Below, in pieces: positions 33,847 through 43,024 of a DNA stretch of 64,000 bases. Numbering within the stretch: the first letter of the stretch is position 1; each line of letters starts with the position of its first letter. Source of the DNA: Bacteroidales bacterium (lineage in GTDB: Bacteria; Bacteroidota; Bacteroidia; Bacteroidales; Muribaculaceae); NCBI GenBank assembly GCA_014800535.1, contig JAAVFW010000011.1, positions 105,808-169,807 on the forward strand, read 5' to 3'. Made by a program: the position numbers and the translations under genes. The notes beneath the pieces were generated by a model, which worked only from the letters and a program-made list of their open reading frames with translations, was not told the origin of the DNA and made no database searches.

Positions 33847-35880
33847 TTATAGAAGTTCCACGCTGCGTTTGATAAATTCGCTGAGCGATGCGCCGGAGAG
33901 AAGGTTGCTGCGGAGCAGGGCAAGGTCGATTATCTGACGCACAATGGGTTTGGTCGACGCATAGTCACTGATTTCCTTCTCCATGCGTGTACGAAGCTCT
34001 GTAACCTTTTTCTCAAGTTCAGAAATGTCGGTTGAAGCATCCTTATTGTCGGCGGTCTGTTTGCGCTGGTCTTCAATCTGTTTGTTAAGAGACTCAATCT
34101 CTGATTTCAGCGGTTCGACAGAGCCTTTAAGAGATTCTGTTGCCTCCTCTGTGATCTGTTTCACAGACTTTTGAGCTGTGTTTACAACAAGGTTGAAGCT
34201 GTCAGGAAGCTGACCATAGAACCCGGCACCCGGCTGAAGGGCTGCCATATCCTTCATGCGTCGCATAAACTCTTCTCGGGTAACGGTGGCAGGCATTTCA
34301 CTTTCCGGCAGAGATTCAAATGAAACCAGGAACATGGTGTTTTCCTTCTCAGGAATCTGACTCTTGAAAAGAGTGGTGAGAATCTCCGTCTGAAGAGGAG
34401 TAAGGTCTGACTCCTTGTTTTCATCTTTGGCAATCAGACGTTCAGGAATGTCTGAATCGACGCGCACGAAACGAACCTTGTCAAGTTTGCTTTCGAGCAG
34501 TCCGATGATGTGAGAATCAAGCTGACCATCCATCAGGAGAACATTATACCCCTTTTCGCGTGCCGCTGAAATGTAGGAGAACTGAGACTCTTTATCGGTG
34601 GCATAAAGATAAATTACCTGACCATCCTTGTCTGTCTGTGAAGCTGACACAAGAGTGTTATACTCTTCAAGGGTGAAATATTTACCATCAACGTCCTTGA
34701 GGAGGAAGAACTTACGGGCAGATTCAAAGAATTTTTCATCGGTCAACATTCCATATTCGATGAAAATCTTGATGTCATCCCATTTCTTTTCAAACTCAGA
34801 ACGGTTGTCGTTAAACATCTTGTCGAGTTTCTCGCTGACCTTCTTTGAAATGTAACCGGAGATGCGTTTCACCTGACGGTCGGCCTGAAGATACGAACGG
34901 GAAACATTAAGCGGAATGTCGGGAGAATCGATCACACCCTGCATAAGTGTCATAAACTCCGGCACGACGCCCTCAACCTGGTCAGTGACGTAAACCTGAT
35001 TGCTGTAAAGCTGAATTCTGTTTTTCTGAAGATCGATATTCGCATGAATCTTCGGGAAGTAAAGAATACCGGTCAGAGAGAAGGGGTAATCGACATTGAG
35101 GTGAATCCAGAACATCGGGTCGTCATTGCCCGGCATGAGTTCATGATAGAACTTCAGGTAATCGGCATCAGAGAGGTCGGCGGGTTTACGGGTCCAAAGC
35201 GGTTCTGTGGCATTGACAACATTGTCTTCAGAAGTGTCGACCATCTTTCCGTCTTTCCATTCCTGCTTTTTGCCGCTGATTACCGGCACGGGAAGGAATC
35301 GGCAGTATTTCTTGAGAAGAGTGTCGATGCGAGACTGTTCAAGAAACTCCTTGCTGTCATCATCAATATAAAGGATAATGTCAGTTCCGCGTTCAGATCG
35401 TTCAATCGGCTCCATGGTGTATTCCGGAGAGCCATCGCAGCTCCACATCACACCCTTTGCACCCTCCTTGTATGACAGAGATTTGATTTCCACTTTCTTG
35501 GAAACCATAAAGGCAGAATAGAAGCCAAGACCGAAGTGCCCGATAATGCTGTTGGCAGTATCCTTGTATTTCTGAAGGAACTCTTCGGCTCCTGAAAAGG
35601 CTATCTGATTGATATATTTATCAATGTCGTCGGCATCCATTCCAATTCCACGGTCAGAGACGGTCAGAGTGCCGGCTTCCTTATCGACGGTGACTCTGAC
35701 ATCCATTTTGCCGAGTTCACCCTTAAATTCGCCGAAAGAAGCGAGAGTTTTCAGTTTCTGAGTGGCATCCACAGCGTTAGAGACAAGCTCACGCAGAAAA
35801 ATTTCATGGTCGCTGTATAAGAACTTTTTTATGACGGGGAAAATATTTTCAGTAGTAACCCCGATTTTACCAGTTGTCAT
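33847..35880 (-). CDS. htpG: Molecular chaperone HtpG (Hsp90)
   Basis: The 677-residue protein is an ATP-dependent chaperone of the Hsp90 family. The GHKL ATPase domain has FLRELVSNAVDAT, VSDRGIGMD and GHFGLGFYSAFMV. The middle domain has PLWTRKPADL and the RSYLQADRQVKRI region, and a helical dimerisation domain follows. An extra charged coiled-coil segment (about residues 565-620, rich in Glu, Lys and Gln) lengthens it beyond the E. coli form (624 residues), as in other Bacteroidales. No consensus -7 box is visible in the 318-bp upstream gap, which could mean a stress-specific promoter. Confidence 0.96.
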   Translation of the reverse strand: MTTGKIGVTTENIFPVIKKFLYSDHEIFLRELVSNAVDATQKLKTLASFGEFKGELGKMDVRVTVDKEAGTLTVSDRGIGMDADDIDKYINQIAFSGAEEFLQKYKDTANSIIGHFGLGFYSAFMVSKKVEIKSLSYKEGAKGVMWSCDGSPEYTMEPIERSERGTDIILYIDDDSKEFLEQSRIDTLLKKYCRFLPVPVISGKKQEWKDGKMVDTSEDNVVNATEPLWTRKPADLSDADYLKFYHELMPGNDDPMFWIHLNVDYPFSLTGILYFPKIHANIDLQKNRIQLYSNQVYVTDQVEGVVPEFMTLMQGVIDSPDIPLNVSRSYLQADRQVKRISGYISKKVSEKLDKMFNDNRSEFEKKWDDIKIFIEYGMLTDEKFFESARKFFLLKDVDGKYFTLEEYNTLVSASQTDKDGQVIYLYATDKESQFSYISAAREKGYNVLLMDGQLDSHIIGLLESKLDKVRFVRVDSDIPERLIAKDENKESDLTPLQTEILTTLFKSQIPEKENTMFLVSFESLPESEMPATVTREEFMRRMKDMAALQPGAGFYGQLPDSFNLVVNTAQKSVKQITEEATESLKGSVEPLKSEIESLNKQIEDQRKQTADNKDASTDISELEKKVTELRTRMEKEISDYASTKPIVRQIIDLALLRSNLLSGASLSEFIKRSVELL

Positions 35881-36064
35881 AGTATTTAAATGTGTTTAAA
35901 GTTATTTCAGATTTTATAGTTATTTCCGATAAGGTTATAATCAAAAATCGTGCCATAGTGGAAACAAAGCACCCCTTAATAAGGTTTGAAAACGAAGTAT
36001 AGTCCTTATGAAACCAACGTAAGAAATAAAAAACAGACAAAAATGAAGTTTTTCTTTAGAAATA

Positions 36065-36096
36065 TTTGGTGGATTTAAGGGTTAATGTTAATTTTG
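36065..36096 (+). promoter_or_regulatory. Promoter of gcvT
   Basis: TTTG (36065-36068), a 20-base spacer and TAATTTTG (36089-36096) match the consensus, giving a leader of about 97 bases. Confidence 0.78.
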
Positions 36097-36101
36097 AAGA
36101 G

Positions 36102-36161
36102 CCAAACGAGCTTAAGTGATTGTTTGGAAATCAAAATATCCGTAAAAATCTCATTCGGATA
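36102..36161 (+). other. Two-hairpin leader of gcvT
   Basis: CCAAAC (36102-36107) pairs with GTTTGG (36122-36127), and TATCCG (36137-36142) pairs with CGGATA (36156-36161). The first stem starts at the predicted 5' end of the transcript. Confidence 0.45.
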
Positions 36162-36198
36162 AGATGATTGCAGAAATAAATTAAAACTGACATAACAA

Positions 36199-37293
36199 AT
36201 GGAAGAGAATCTTGTTAAAACGTGTCTTCATGACCGTCATGTAAAACAGGGCGCGCTGATGTCGCCCTTCGGTGGTTTTGATATGCCGATTCAGTATGTT
36301 GGAATTACTGAGGAACACAACGCAGTTCGTAATCATGTCGGTGTATTCGACGTTAGCCACATGGGTGAGGTTCGCGTCAAAGGTCCCGATGCTTACAAAT
36401 ATGTAAGCCACATCTTCGTAAATGATGTGACAGGAGCTCCCGACGGCCAGATTTTCTACGGCATGATGTGCTACGAAAACGGTGGTACAGTCGATGACCT
36501 TCTCGTTTACAAAGTGAATGATGAGGAATACTTCCTCGTTATCAACGCTGCTAATATCGCGAAGGACTTTGAATGGATCATGAAGAACTCTGAAGGCTTC
36601 AATGTTGAGATCACCAACGAAAGCGACTACTATGGTGAGGTTGCTGTTCAGGGTCCCGAAGCAGAAGCTGTCCTGATGAAGATTCTTGGTCTTCCCCTTA
36701 ACGAAATAGCATTCTATAACTTCAAGACTTTCCACATCGACGGAGAGGATGTGATCATCTCACGCACAGGCTACACCGGTGAGGATGGTTTCGAGGTTTA
36801 TGGAAGCCACGAATTTACCGTGCGTCTTTGGGATAAGCTGATGGAAGCTGGTGTTCAGGCTTGCGGTCTCGGATGCCGTGATACTCTTCGTTTTGAAGTA
36901 GGTCTGCCCCTTTATGGCGACGAACTTGCAGCTGACATCACTCCGCTTGAAGCATCACTCAGCATGTTTGTTAAGCTTGACAAACCCGAATTTATCGGTA
37001 AGGAAGCGCTTGCTCAGCAGAAAGCAGAAGGCGTTAAGCGTCGCATCGTCGGCATCGAGCTTGAAGGCACTGCAGTTCCTCGCCACGGTTATCCTGTAGA
37101 GGTTGACGGTCAGGTTGTTGGTGAAATCACAACCGGCTACAAATCAATATCAACCGGAAAGAGCGTAGCTATGGCTATGATCAACAAGCCCTACGATAAG
37201 CTCGGCACAAAGGTTGAGGTGAGAATCCGCAAGAAAACCTTCCCCGGCACTGTCGTTAAGAAACGTTTCTACGACAAGAACTACAAGAAATAA
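36199..37293 (+). CDS. gcvT: Glycine cleavage system aminomethyltransferase (T protein)
   Basis: The T protein takes the aminomethyl group from lipoyl-GcvH, releases ammonia and passes a methylene unit to tetrahydrofolate. The 364-residue sequence has HVGVFDVSHMGEVRVKG, the folate-site region MPIQYVGITEEHNAVR, RTGYTGEDGFEVY and a C-terminal barrel with GEITTGYKSISTGKSVAMAM (kept at 20). The first 60 residues contain the conserved LHDRHVKQGALMSPFGGFDM start. It leads a complete gcv set, with gcvH, gcvPA, gcvPB and lpd all following on the same strand. Confidence 0.97.
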   Translation: MEENLVKTCLHDRHVKQGALMSPFGGFDMPIQYVGITEEHNAVRNHVGVFDVSHMGEVRVKGPDAYKYVSHIFVNDVTGAPDGQIFYGMMCYENGGTVDDLLVYKVNDEEYFLVINAANIAKDFEWIMKNSEGFNVEITNESDYYGEVAVQGPEAEAVLMKILGLPLNEIAFYNFKTFHIDGEDVIISRTGYTGEDGFEVYGSHEFTVRLWDKLMEAGVQACGLGCRDTLRFEVGLPLYGDELAADITPLEASLSMFVKLDKPEFIGKEALAQQKAEGVKRRIVGIELEGTAVPRHGYPVEVDGQVVGEITTGYKSISTGKSVAMAMINKPYDKLGTKVEVRIRKKTFPGTVVKKRFYDKNYKK

Positions 37294-37331
37294 AAATAAA
37301 GAAAAAACGTAAAAAATATTAATCACGGATT

Positions 37332-37375
37332 CATCGGATTCCGTATTTACGGATTCCGATGCAGTCCGGATGAAT
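37332..37375 (+). other. Hairpin with a competing alternative between gcvT and gcvH
   Basis: CATCGGATTCCGT (37332-37344) pairs with ACGGATTCCGATG (37349-37361), 12 of 13 positions, with an ATTT loop. ATTCATCGGA (37329-37338) can instead pair with TCCGGATGAAT (37365-37375) with one bulge; the two are mutually exclusive. Confidence 0.6.
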
Positions 37376-37392
37376 AAAAACTCTATAGAATC

Positions 37393-37773
37393 ATGAGCAA
37401 AATTTTAGAAAACCTTCGTTATTCTGACTCTCACGAATGGGTAAAAGTTGACGGCGACATCGCCACAATCGGTATCTCTGACTACGCACAGCACGCTCTG
37501 GGCAACATCGTTTATGTTGACATGCCCGAAGTTGGCGACGAAGTTGAGGCAGGTGAAGATTTCGGTGCAGTTGAATCAGTAAAGGCTGCCAGCGACCTCG
37601 TTTCTCCCGTTAGCGGTGAAGTTGTTGAAATCAACGAAGCTCTTGAAGACGAGCCCGGTCTTGTCAACACAGACGCTTTTGAGAACTGGATCATCAAGGT
37701 TCGCCTTAGCGATGCTGCTGAAGTTGACGCACTTCTCGACGCAGCTGCGTATGCTAAAATCTGTGAAGAATAA
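37393..37773 (+). CDS. gcvH: Glycine cleavage system H protein
   Basis: The 126-residue lipoyl carrier shuttles the aminomethyl intermediate between P, T and L proteins. DSHEWVKVDGDIATIGISDYAQ opens the fold (quoted by HEWVKVDGDIATIGISDYAQ), and FGAVESVKAASDLVSPVSGE contains the lipoylated K64. It is full length. The product is probably highly expressed, given strongly biased codons as in gcvT. A 99-bp gap with a stable hairpin separates it from gcvT, and a 265-bp gap from gcvPA, so stoichiometry may be set by RNA structure. Confidence 0.97.
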   Translation: MSKILENLRYSDSHEWVKVDGDIATIGISDYAQHALGNIVYVDMPEVGDEVEAGEDFGAVESVKAASDLVSPVSGEVVEINEALEDEPGLVNTDAFENWIIKVRLSDAAEVDALLDAAAYAKICEE

Positions 37774-37850
37774 TTTGTAGGTGAGTTGCGTTGATAATCG
37801 TTCAGCACCTCTTTTTGTTGACGATTGCGGCAAACCTTACTTATCAGACG

Positions 37851-37907
37851 GCTGAAACTAAATATATCTGTCAGGTTATGTTATGACAATAATGAGTTGT
37901 TTCAGCA
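37851..37907 (+). other. Nested stem-loop in the gap before gcvPA
   Basis: GCTGAAAC (37851-37858) pairs with GTTTCAGC (37900-37907), and inside it TGTCA (37870-37874) pairs with TGACA (37885-37889). No T-tract follows. No clear consensus promoter is visible between here and 38039. Confidence 0.5.
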
Positions 37908-38038
37908 GTTGCTTATCAGAAATAATCATTAATGCAGAATTGTAGAATATTTGCAATCTGTTTTTGAAGCATAAGAGAGGGTGATGTCAAGATTAATATT
38001 TTGATTTCACTCTCTTTGCGCATTGAAAAATATAAAAA

Positions 38039-39361
38039 ATGAGCAATAAATATATACCGCACACTGAAGCCGACATCAAAAAGATGCTTGACAAAATCGG
38101 TGTGGCATCTGTCGATGACCTCTATGCTGACGTGCCTCAGGAGGTAATCTTTCGTGAAGAATACGACATCCCTGAAGCAATGTCGGAAATCGAACTTCGT
38201 CGCCACTTTGATGAGCTTGGCAAGAAGAACTCACTTCTGACAGTCTTTGCAGGTGGTGGCAGCTACGATCACTATTCACCTTCTGTAATCGGTCATCTTC
38301 TTTCACGCAGCGAGTTTTACACTGCTTACACTCCCTATCAGCCTGAAATTTCACAGGGCACACTGACTTATATTTTCGAATATCAGAGCATCATCTGTGA
38401 CTTGACAGGAATGGCAGTTTCAAATGCGTCAATGTATGACGGTGCTACTGCTGCTGCTGAGGCTGCAATGATGATGGTGAGCGCGACTAAGAAGAAAAAC
38501 CGTGTTGTTATTTCAGGCACAGTGGCTGACCGTGTGGCAGTGGTTGTAGAAACTTATGCCAAGTTCCACGGAATTGAAATCACAGTTGTTCCTGCGAAAG
38601 ATGGTGTCACTGACCGTGCAGGCATCACAGCTGAATTGGCGAAGGGTGATGTTGCAGGTGTGATTGTTGCCACTCCCAACAAATATGGTATTATCGAAGA
38701 TTATGCCGGACTTGCTGATGAGATTCATGCAGCAAAAGGTCTTCTCACCATGACAGCCGATCCTTCGACACTCGCTGTTCTCCGCACACCTGCTGAATGG
38801 GGTGCCGACATAGCATGTGGCGACGGCCAGTCACTCGGTATGCCGATGACCTTTGGTGGTCCCTCTCTGGGTTATCTTGCATGTACAGACAAATTGACCC
38901 GCAAACTTCCCGGTCGTATCGTTGGTGCTACCACCGATGCCGACGGAAAGCGTGCATTTGTTCTTACACTTCAGGCTCGCGAGCAGCATATTCGTCGTCA
39001 GAAAGCAACTTCAAACATCTGTTCAAACCAGAGTCTGATGTGTCTTTATGCAACAATTTACGTTGCTCTTATGGGCAAGGAAGGTCTTAAGGAGGTTAAC
39101 CGTCTGTCATGCGACGGTGCACACTACCTTTACAACCGTCTTGTAGAAAGTGGAAAATTCACACCTGCTTTCGAGGGAAAACCATTCCTCAAAGAATTTG
39201 TGCTTAAGACTGATATGGACGTTAAGGCAATGAACGAACGTCTGCTCGAAAACGGCATCATGGGTCCGATCGACCTTGGCAACGGTCTTGTTGAATTTGC
39301 TGTTACCGAAAAGCGCACAAAAGACGAAATCGATAACCTTATCAGCCTCATCCTTAAATAA
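38039..39361 (+). CDS. gcvPA: Glycine dehydrogenase (decarboxylating) subunit 1
   Basis: The 440-residue protein is the N-terminal half of the split P protein, which decarboxylates glycine with PLP and loads the aminomethyl group on GcvH. MSNKYIPHTEADIKKMLDKIG is the usual start (first 20 residues shown minus one: SNKYIPHTEADIKKMLDKIG). TAYTPYQPEISQGTLTYIFEY and GMAVSNASMYDGATAAAEA are conserved, and the C-terminal half has REQHIRRQKATSNICSNQSL. The catalytic lysine resides on subunit 2. gcvPB follows after 12 bases, so both halves are made together. Confidence 0.96.
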   Translation: MSNKYIPHTEADIKKMLDKIGVASVDDLYADVPQEVIFREEYDIPEAMSEIELRRHFDELGKKNSLLTVFAGGGSYDHYSPSVIGHLLSRSEFYTAYTPYQPEISQGTLTYIFEYQSIICDLTGMAVSNASMYDGATAAAEAAMMMVSATKKKNRVVISGTVADRVAVVVETYAKFHGIEITVVPAKDGVTDRAGITAELAKGDVAGVIVATPNKYGIIEDYAGLADEIHAAKGLLTMTADPSTLAVLRTPAEWGADIACGDGQSLGMPMTFGGPSLGYLACTDKLTRKLPGRIVGATTDADGKRAFVLTLQAREQHIRRQKATSNICSNQSLMCLYATIYVALMGKEGLKEVNRLSCDGAHYLYNRLVESGKFTPAFEGKPFLKEFVLKTDMDVKAMNERLLENGIMGPIDLGNGLVEFAVTEKRTKDEIDNLISLILK

Positions 39362-39373
39362 TCCCAAACAACA

Positions 39374-40840
39374 ATGAAATACTACGATAAAGTAATATTC
39401 GAACTTTCCCGCCCCGGCAGAAAGGGATATGAACTCCCTGTCAATACGTTCGGAGTGGACGGCGAAAAAACTATACCCGCTGATTTGATGCGTCAGGCTC
39501 CTCTTGAATTGCCTGAGGTCAGCGAACCCGATGTGGTGCGTCACTACACAAACCTGTCAATGAAGAACTTCGGTGTTGACACCGGTTTCTATCCTCTTGG
39601 CAGCTGCACAATGAAATATAACCCGAAGATTAACGAGGAGCTTTGCAACCTTCCTCAGTTCACCGGACTTCATCCCCTTCAGGATGCGGAGACTGCTCAG
39701 GGTGCATTGGAACTTTACTATAATCTTCAGCATGCGCTTTCTTCACTTGCAGGCCTTGCAGAGTTCACACTCAATCCGTTTGCAGGTGCTCACGGTGAGT
39801 TGACCGGTCTGATGATTATGCGTCAGTATCACGCAAGCCGTGGCGACAACAAACGCATCAAAGTTATCGTTCCTGACTCAGCTCACGGCACAAACCCTGC
39901 TTCTGCAATGGTTGCCGGACTTGAAGTTGTCGAGGTGAAATCTCGTCCCAACGGTTCAATCGACATTGAAGACCTCAAACCTCTTCTCGACGATACCATC
40001 GCCGGAATCATGATGACCAACCCCAACACTCTCGGTATGTTTGAAACCGAAATCGTTGAGATTGCGAAACTCGTTCACGAAGCAGGCGGTCTTCTCTATT
40101 ATGATGGAGCAAACCTGAACCCGATGCTCGGCAAGGTACGTCCCGGCGACATGGGCTTCGACATCATGCACATCAACCTTCATAAGACATTCTCAACTCC
40201 TCACGGTGGTGGCGGTCCCGGTTCAGGTCCTGTCGGTGTTGCTGAACATCTCGTTGAGTTCCTTCCCAATCCCCGCGTGAAGAAAGTTGGCGACAAGTTT
40301 GTCGTTATGAATGGCGATAACAGCCTTGGCTCAATCAGCACATTCCTCGGCAACTTCGGTGTGATGATGAGAGCATACGCTTATATTCTTACTCTTGGTA
40401 AGGAAGGTATCCGCAATGTCGGTCCGATGGCTACTCTCAACGCCAACTATATTAAGGAATCTCTTAAGGATGACTATCTGCTTCCGATCGAGGGTGTCTG
40501 CAAGCACGAGTTCGTGTTTGACGGCTTGAAAGACAAGTCAACAGGTGTGACAACACTTAACGTTGCAAAACGTCTTCTTGACTATGGCTTCCATGCTCCG
40601 ACAATCTATTTCCCCTTGCTCTTCCACGAATCAATGATGATTGAGCCGACTGAAACCGAAAGCCTTGAGACACTCGACGAATTTATCGAAGTGCTTCATA
40701 AGGTCGCAAAAGAGGCTCGTGAGACACCTGAACTTGTGAAAGAGGCTCCTGTAACCACTCAGGTTAGAAAACTTGACGAGACAAAGGCTGCCACAAGCCC
40801 TGTCCTGAACTACAAGACTCTGAAAGAAAATGCACAGTGA
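39374..40840 (+). CDS. gcvPB: Glycine dehydrogenase (decarboxylating) subunit 2
   Basis: This 488-residue protein is the PLP-bearing half of the split glycine decarboxylase. The PLP lysine is K271 in HINLHKTFSTPHGGGGPGSG. GFYPLGSCTMKYNPK (72-86) and DSAHGTNPASA (168-178) are the other signature motifs. With subunit 1 it forms the alpha2-beta2 P protein. Its 3' end overlaps lpd by 11 bases, and the chain ends in an Ala/Thr/Lys-rich tail. Split P proteins are standard in Bacteroidota. Confidence 0.96.
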   Translation: MKYYDKVIFELSRPGRKGYELPVNTFGVDGEKTIPADLMRQAPLELPEVSEPDVVRHYTNLSMKNFGVDTGFYPLGSCTMKYNPKINEELCNLPQFTGLHPLQDAETAQGALELYYNLQHALSSLAGLAEFTLNPFAGAHGELTGLMIMRQYHASRGDNKRIKVIVPDSAHGTNPASAMVAGLEVVEVKSRPNGSIDIEDLKPLLDDTIAGIMMTNPNTLGMFETEIVEIAKLVHEAGGLLYYDGANLNPMLGKVRPGDMGFDIMHINLHKTFSTPHGGGGPGSGPVGVAEHLVEFLPNPRVKKVGDKFVVMNGDNSLGSISTFLGNFGVMMRAYAYILTLGKEGIRNVGPMATLNANYIKESLKDDYLLPIEGVCKHEFVFDGLKDKSTGVTTLNVAKRLLDYGFHAPTIYFPLLFHESMMIEPTETESLETLDEFIEVLHKVAKEARETPELVKEAPVTTQVRKLDETKAATSPVLNYKTLKENAQ

Positions 40841-42185
40841 TCTGATTATAATCGGCGCAGGCCCGGGCGGTTATGAAACCGCTCTGGCTGCTGCCGCTCG
40901 CGGCAAGAGTGTCACACTCTTCAACGGTGACAAACTTGGCGGAACATGCCTTAATGAAGGTTGTATTCCGACAAAATGTCTTTGCCGTAATGCCGAGATT
41001 GTTGCTCAGTTTAAGGAAGCTGAAAAATTCGGTATTGACGATTTTACGTTTACCCTCGACTACAATAAGGTTGTAGAACGCAAAAACGCCGTTGTCAGCC
41101 AGCTTCGCGACGGAATCGCATCAATGATGACCGCAGCGAAGGTGAATGTTGTCAATGCAATGGCATCGTTTAAGGATGCGCGCACGGTGGTTGCCGACGG
41201 TGAGGAATATACTGCCGACGATATTATCATCGCAACCGGTTCTGTTTCCCGTTCGCTTCCAATCGAAGGTCACGACCTTCCCTGTGTGAAGGATTCAAGC
41301 GATATGTTGTCGATTGATTATGTGCCCGAATCTTTGACAATTATCGGTGGCGGTGTTATCGGAATGGAGTTTGCCGGAATCTTCAGTGCGCTTGGCTCAC
41401 AGGTCACAGTCATTGAGTTCATGAAGCAGATTCTTCCTCCGTTTGATTCTGACATTTCAAAGCGTCTGAAACAGACACTTTCAAAGAAAGGAATCAAGAT
41501 CATCACCGGAGCAGCTGCAAAGAAAATCGAGCAGAACGACAATTATGAAATTGTTGTCACTTACGAAGCCAAAGGTAAGGAAGACACAGTTGTGTCAAGT
41601 GACCTTCTAATGGCTGTCGGACGTGCTCCCCGCATTGCAGGACTTGGACTTGAGAATACCGGTGTGGAATTTTCACCGCGAGGCATTGTTGTCGACGACA
41701 ACATGCGCACCAATGTTGAGCACATCTATGCAATCGGCGATGTCAATGCAAAGATGATGCTCGCCCACGTTGCCTCATTCCAGGGTGAACGCGCTCTCAA
41801 TGCAATTGATGGCAAGAAAGATGAAATTCGTTTCGATATAGTGCCTTCAGCTGTTTTCACTGTGCCTGAGTGTGGCATGGTCGGCATGACCGAAGAGCAG
41901 TGTAAGGCAGCCGGCATCGAGATTCGTATCGGTCAGAGCTTCTTCCGTGCCAACGGAAAGGCTCTTGCACTCGGAGAGCCCGATGGTCTGTGCAAGATGA
42001 TTTTCCGCAAGGAAGACGAGGTGCTGATTGGTGCCCACATAATGGGTGTTGAAGCAGCCGATCTTGCTCAGCAATGTGCCGATATGATGAATAGAAATGT
42101 AACAAGAGAACAGATTTGCGACACTATCTTCGGTCATCCCACAGTGAGTGAGGTGATTCTGACAGCATGTCGCACCGTGAAATGA
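40830..42185 (+). CDS. lpd: Dihydrolipoyl dehydrogenase (glycine cleavage L protein)
   Basis: The 451-residue flavoenzyme reoxidises dihydrolipoyl groups on GcvH using NAD+. The FAD-binding GAGPGGYETALAAAARG (9-25), the redox-active disulfide GGTCLNEGCIPTKC (C40, C45), the NAD-binding GGGVIGMEFAG and the C-terminal HPTVSE active-site His-Glu pair are all present. It overlaps the end of gcvPB by 11 bases. Its own stop overlaps the next start by four bases (ATGA), which ties an unrelated glycosyltransferase gene to the gcv operon. Confidence 0.96.
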   Translation: MHSDLIIIGAGPGGYETALAAAARGKSVTLFNGDKLGGTCLNEGCIPTKCLCRNAEIVAQFKEAEKFGIDDFTFTLDYNKVVERKNAVVSQLRDGIASMMTAAKVNVVNAMASFKDARTVVADGEEYTADDIIIATGSVSRSLPIEGHDLPCVKDSSDMLSIDYVPESLTIIGGGVIGMEFAGIFSALGSQVTVIEFMKQILPPFDSDISKRLKQTLSKKGIKIITGAAAKKIEQNDNYEIVVTYEAKGKEDTVVSSDLLMAVGRAPRIAGLGLENTGVEFSPRGIVVDDNMRTNVEHIYAIGDVNAKMMLAHVASFQGERALNAIDGKKDEIRFDIVPSAVFTVPECGMVGMTEEQCKAAGIEIRIGQSFFRANGKALALGEPDGLCKMIFRKEDEVLIGAHIMGVEAADLAQQCADMMNRNVTREQICDTIFGHPTVSEVILTACRTVK

Positions 42186-43024
42186 GTTGCAAGCGAATAT
42201 GCGCCATGACGATGGTGCGTAATGATAATTTCTTTTTGTCCAGATGGGTGCGATATTACGGCGCCCTTCTGGGCAAAGAGAATCTTTTTGTTTGTTTTGA
42301 CGGCGAAGACCAGACGCTACCTGATGATTGTCAGGGAGTAAACGTAGTTGTCAGGCGGCATGTCGACATGGATGTCGCATCAGGCGACCATGACAGGGCT
42401 TCATTTATGTCAGATCAGGCGGCAGCTCGTTTTGCAGAAGGGTATGAGCGTGTCATCGGAGGAGATGTCGACGAATTTCTTGTTGTTGACCCCTCTCTCG
42501 GCAAGACATTGCCCGAATTACTGTCGGAGAATTTCAGAGGATCGTCACTTTCCGGACTTGGGGTTGACGTAGCTCAGAATATGATTTTCGAAAAAGAACT
42601 TGACAAGGGCAGGCTCTTTTTAGAACAGCGCGAATATGCACAACTCTATCCACGCTACACAAAGGCAGTCGTTATGCTGAAGCCGGCGAGGTGGGGTTCA
42701 GGTTATCACCGCATCAAGGGACATGACTTCAGGATTGTGCCAGGACTCTATCTCTTTCACTTCGGATGTGTGGATCTGGAGATGTTGAGAAGCAGAAGCG
42801 GTGACAGTGCGAGAGCGCAGGCAGGTTGGTCACGACATTTGAAAAAGCGTGCCCGAACCATTGGGATAGTCAGCCATTATTCACCTTGCAACTGGGATAA
42901 GGTTGTGGGTTATGTGAGATGGTTTCAACAATTGGCTCGTCCGATTTTTGCATGGAATAAGCCAACAATGTTTGGCAAGCGAATAGTTGTCAGAATCCCG
43001 GAGAGATTCAGAAATCTTGTCTGA
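42182..43024 (+). CDS. Glycosyltransferase family 2-like protein (Glyco_tranf_2_4 type)
   Basis: The start at 42182 overlaps the lpd stop as ATGA and is preferred over an in-frame ATG at 42167; the product is 280 residues. CAMTMVRNDNFFLSRWVRYY (from residue 7) is the characteristic opening of the family that includes FkbM-neighbouring and LPS-type transferases. VIGGDVDEFLVVD carries the DxDEF metal-binding motif, and KTLPELL and GHDFRIVPGLYLFHFG follow. The acceptor is unknown. A 31/32-bp tandem duplication begins inside its last codons (43001) and runs into the gap before the Stealth gene. It heads an envelope-polysaccharide island with two Stealth proteins and an acyltransferase. Confidence 0.85.
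   Translation: MSCKRICAMTMVRNDNFFLSRWVRYYGALLGKENLFVCFDGEDQTLPDDCQGVNVVVRRHVDMDVASGDHDRASFMSDQAAARFAEGYERVIGGDVDEFLVVDPSLGKTLPELLSENFRGSSLSGLGVDVAQNMIFEKELDKGRLFLEQREYAQLYPRYTKAVVMLKPARWGSGYHRIKGHDFRIVPGLYLFHFGCVDLEMLRSRSGDSARAQAGWSRHLKKRARTIGIVSHYSPCNWDKVVGYVRWFQQLARPIFAWNKPTMFGKRIVVRIPERFRNLV

Larger units (their letters stand above)
35881..36198 (+). other. 318-bp intergenic region between divergent htpG and gcvT
   Basis: The right side holds the gcvT promoter (36065-36096) and a leader with two short hairpins. The left side, serving htpG, has no TAnnTTTG box on the minus strand; I see only AT-rich sequence and an imperfect palindrome, CCTTAATAAGG (35974-35984). There is no glycine-riboswitch-like core and no small ORF of note. 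Confidence 0.6.

Noticed and set aside
36097-36198. Glycine riboswitch upstream of gcvT
   Set aside because: The conserved tandem-aptamer core is not visible by eye; only two short hairpins are present.
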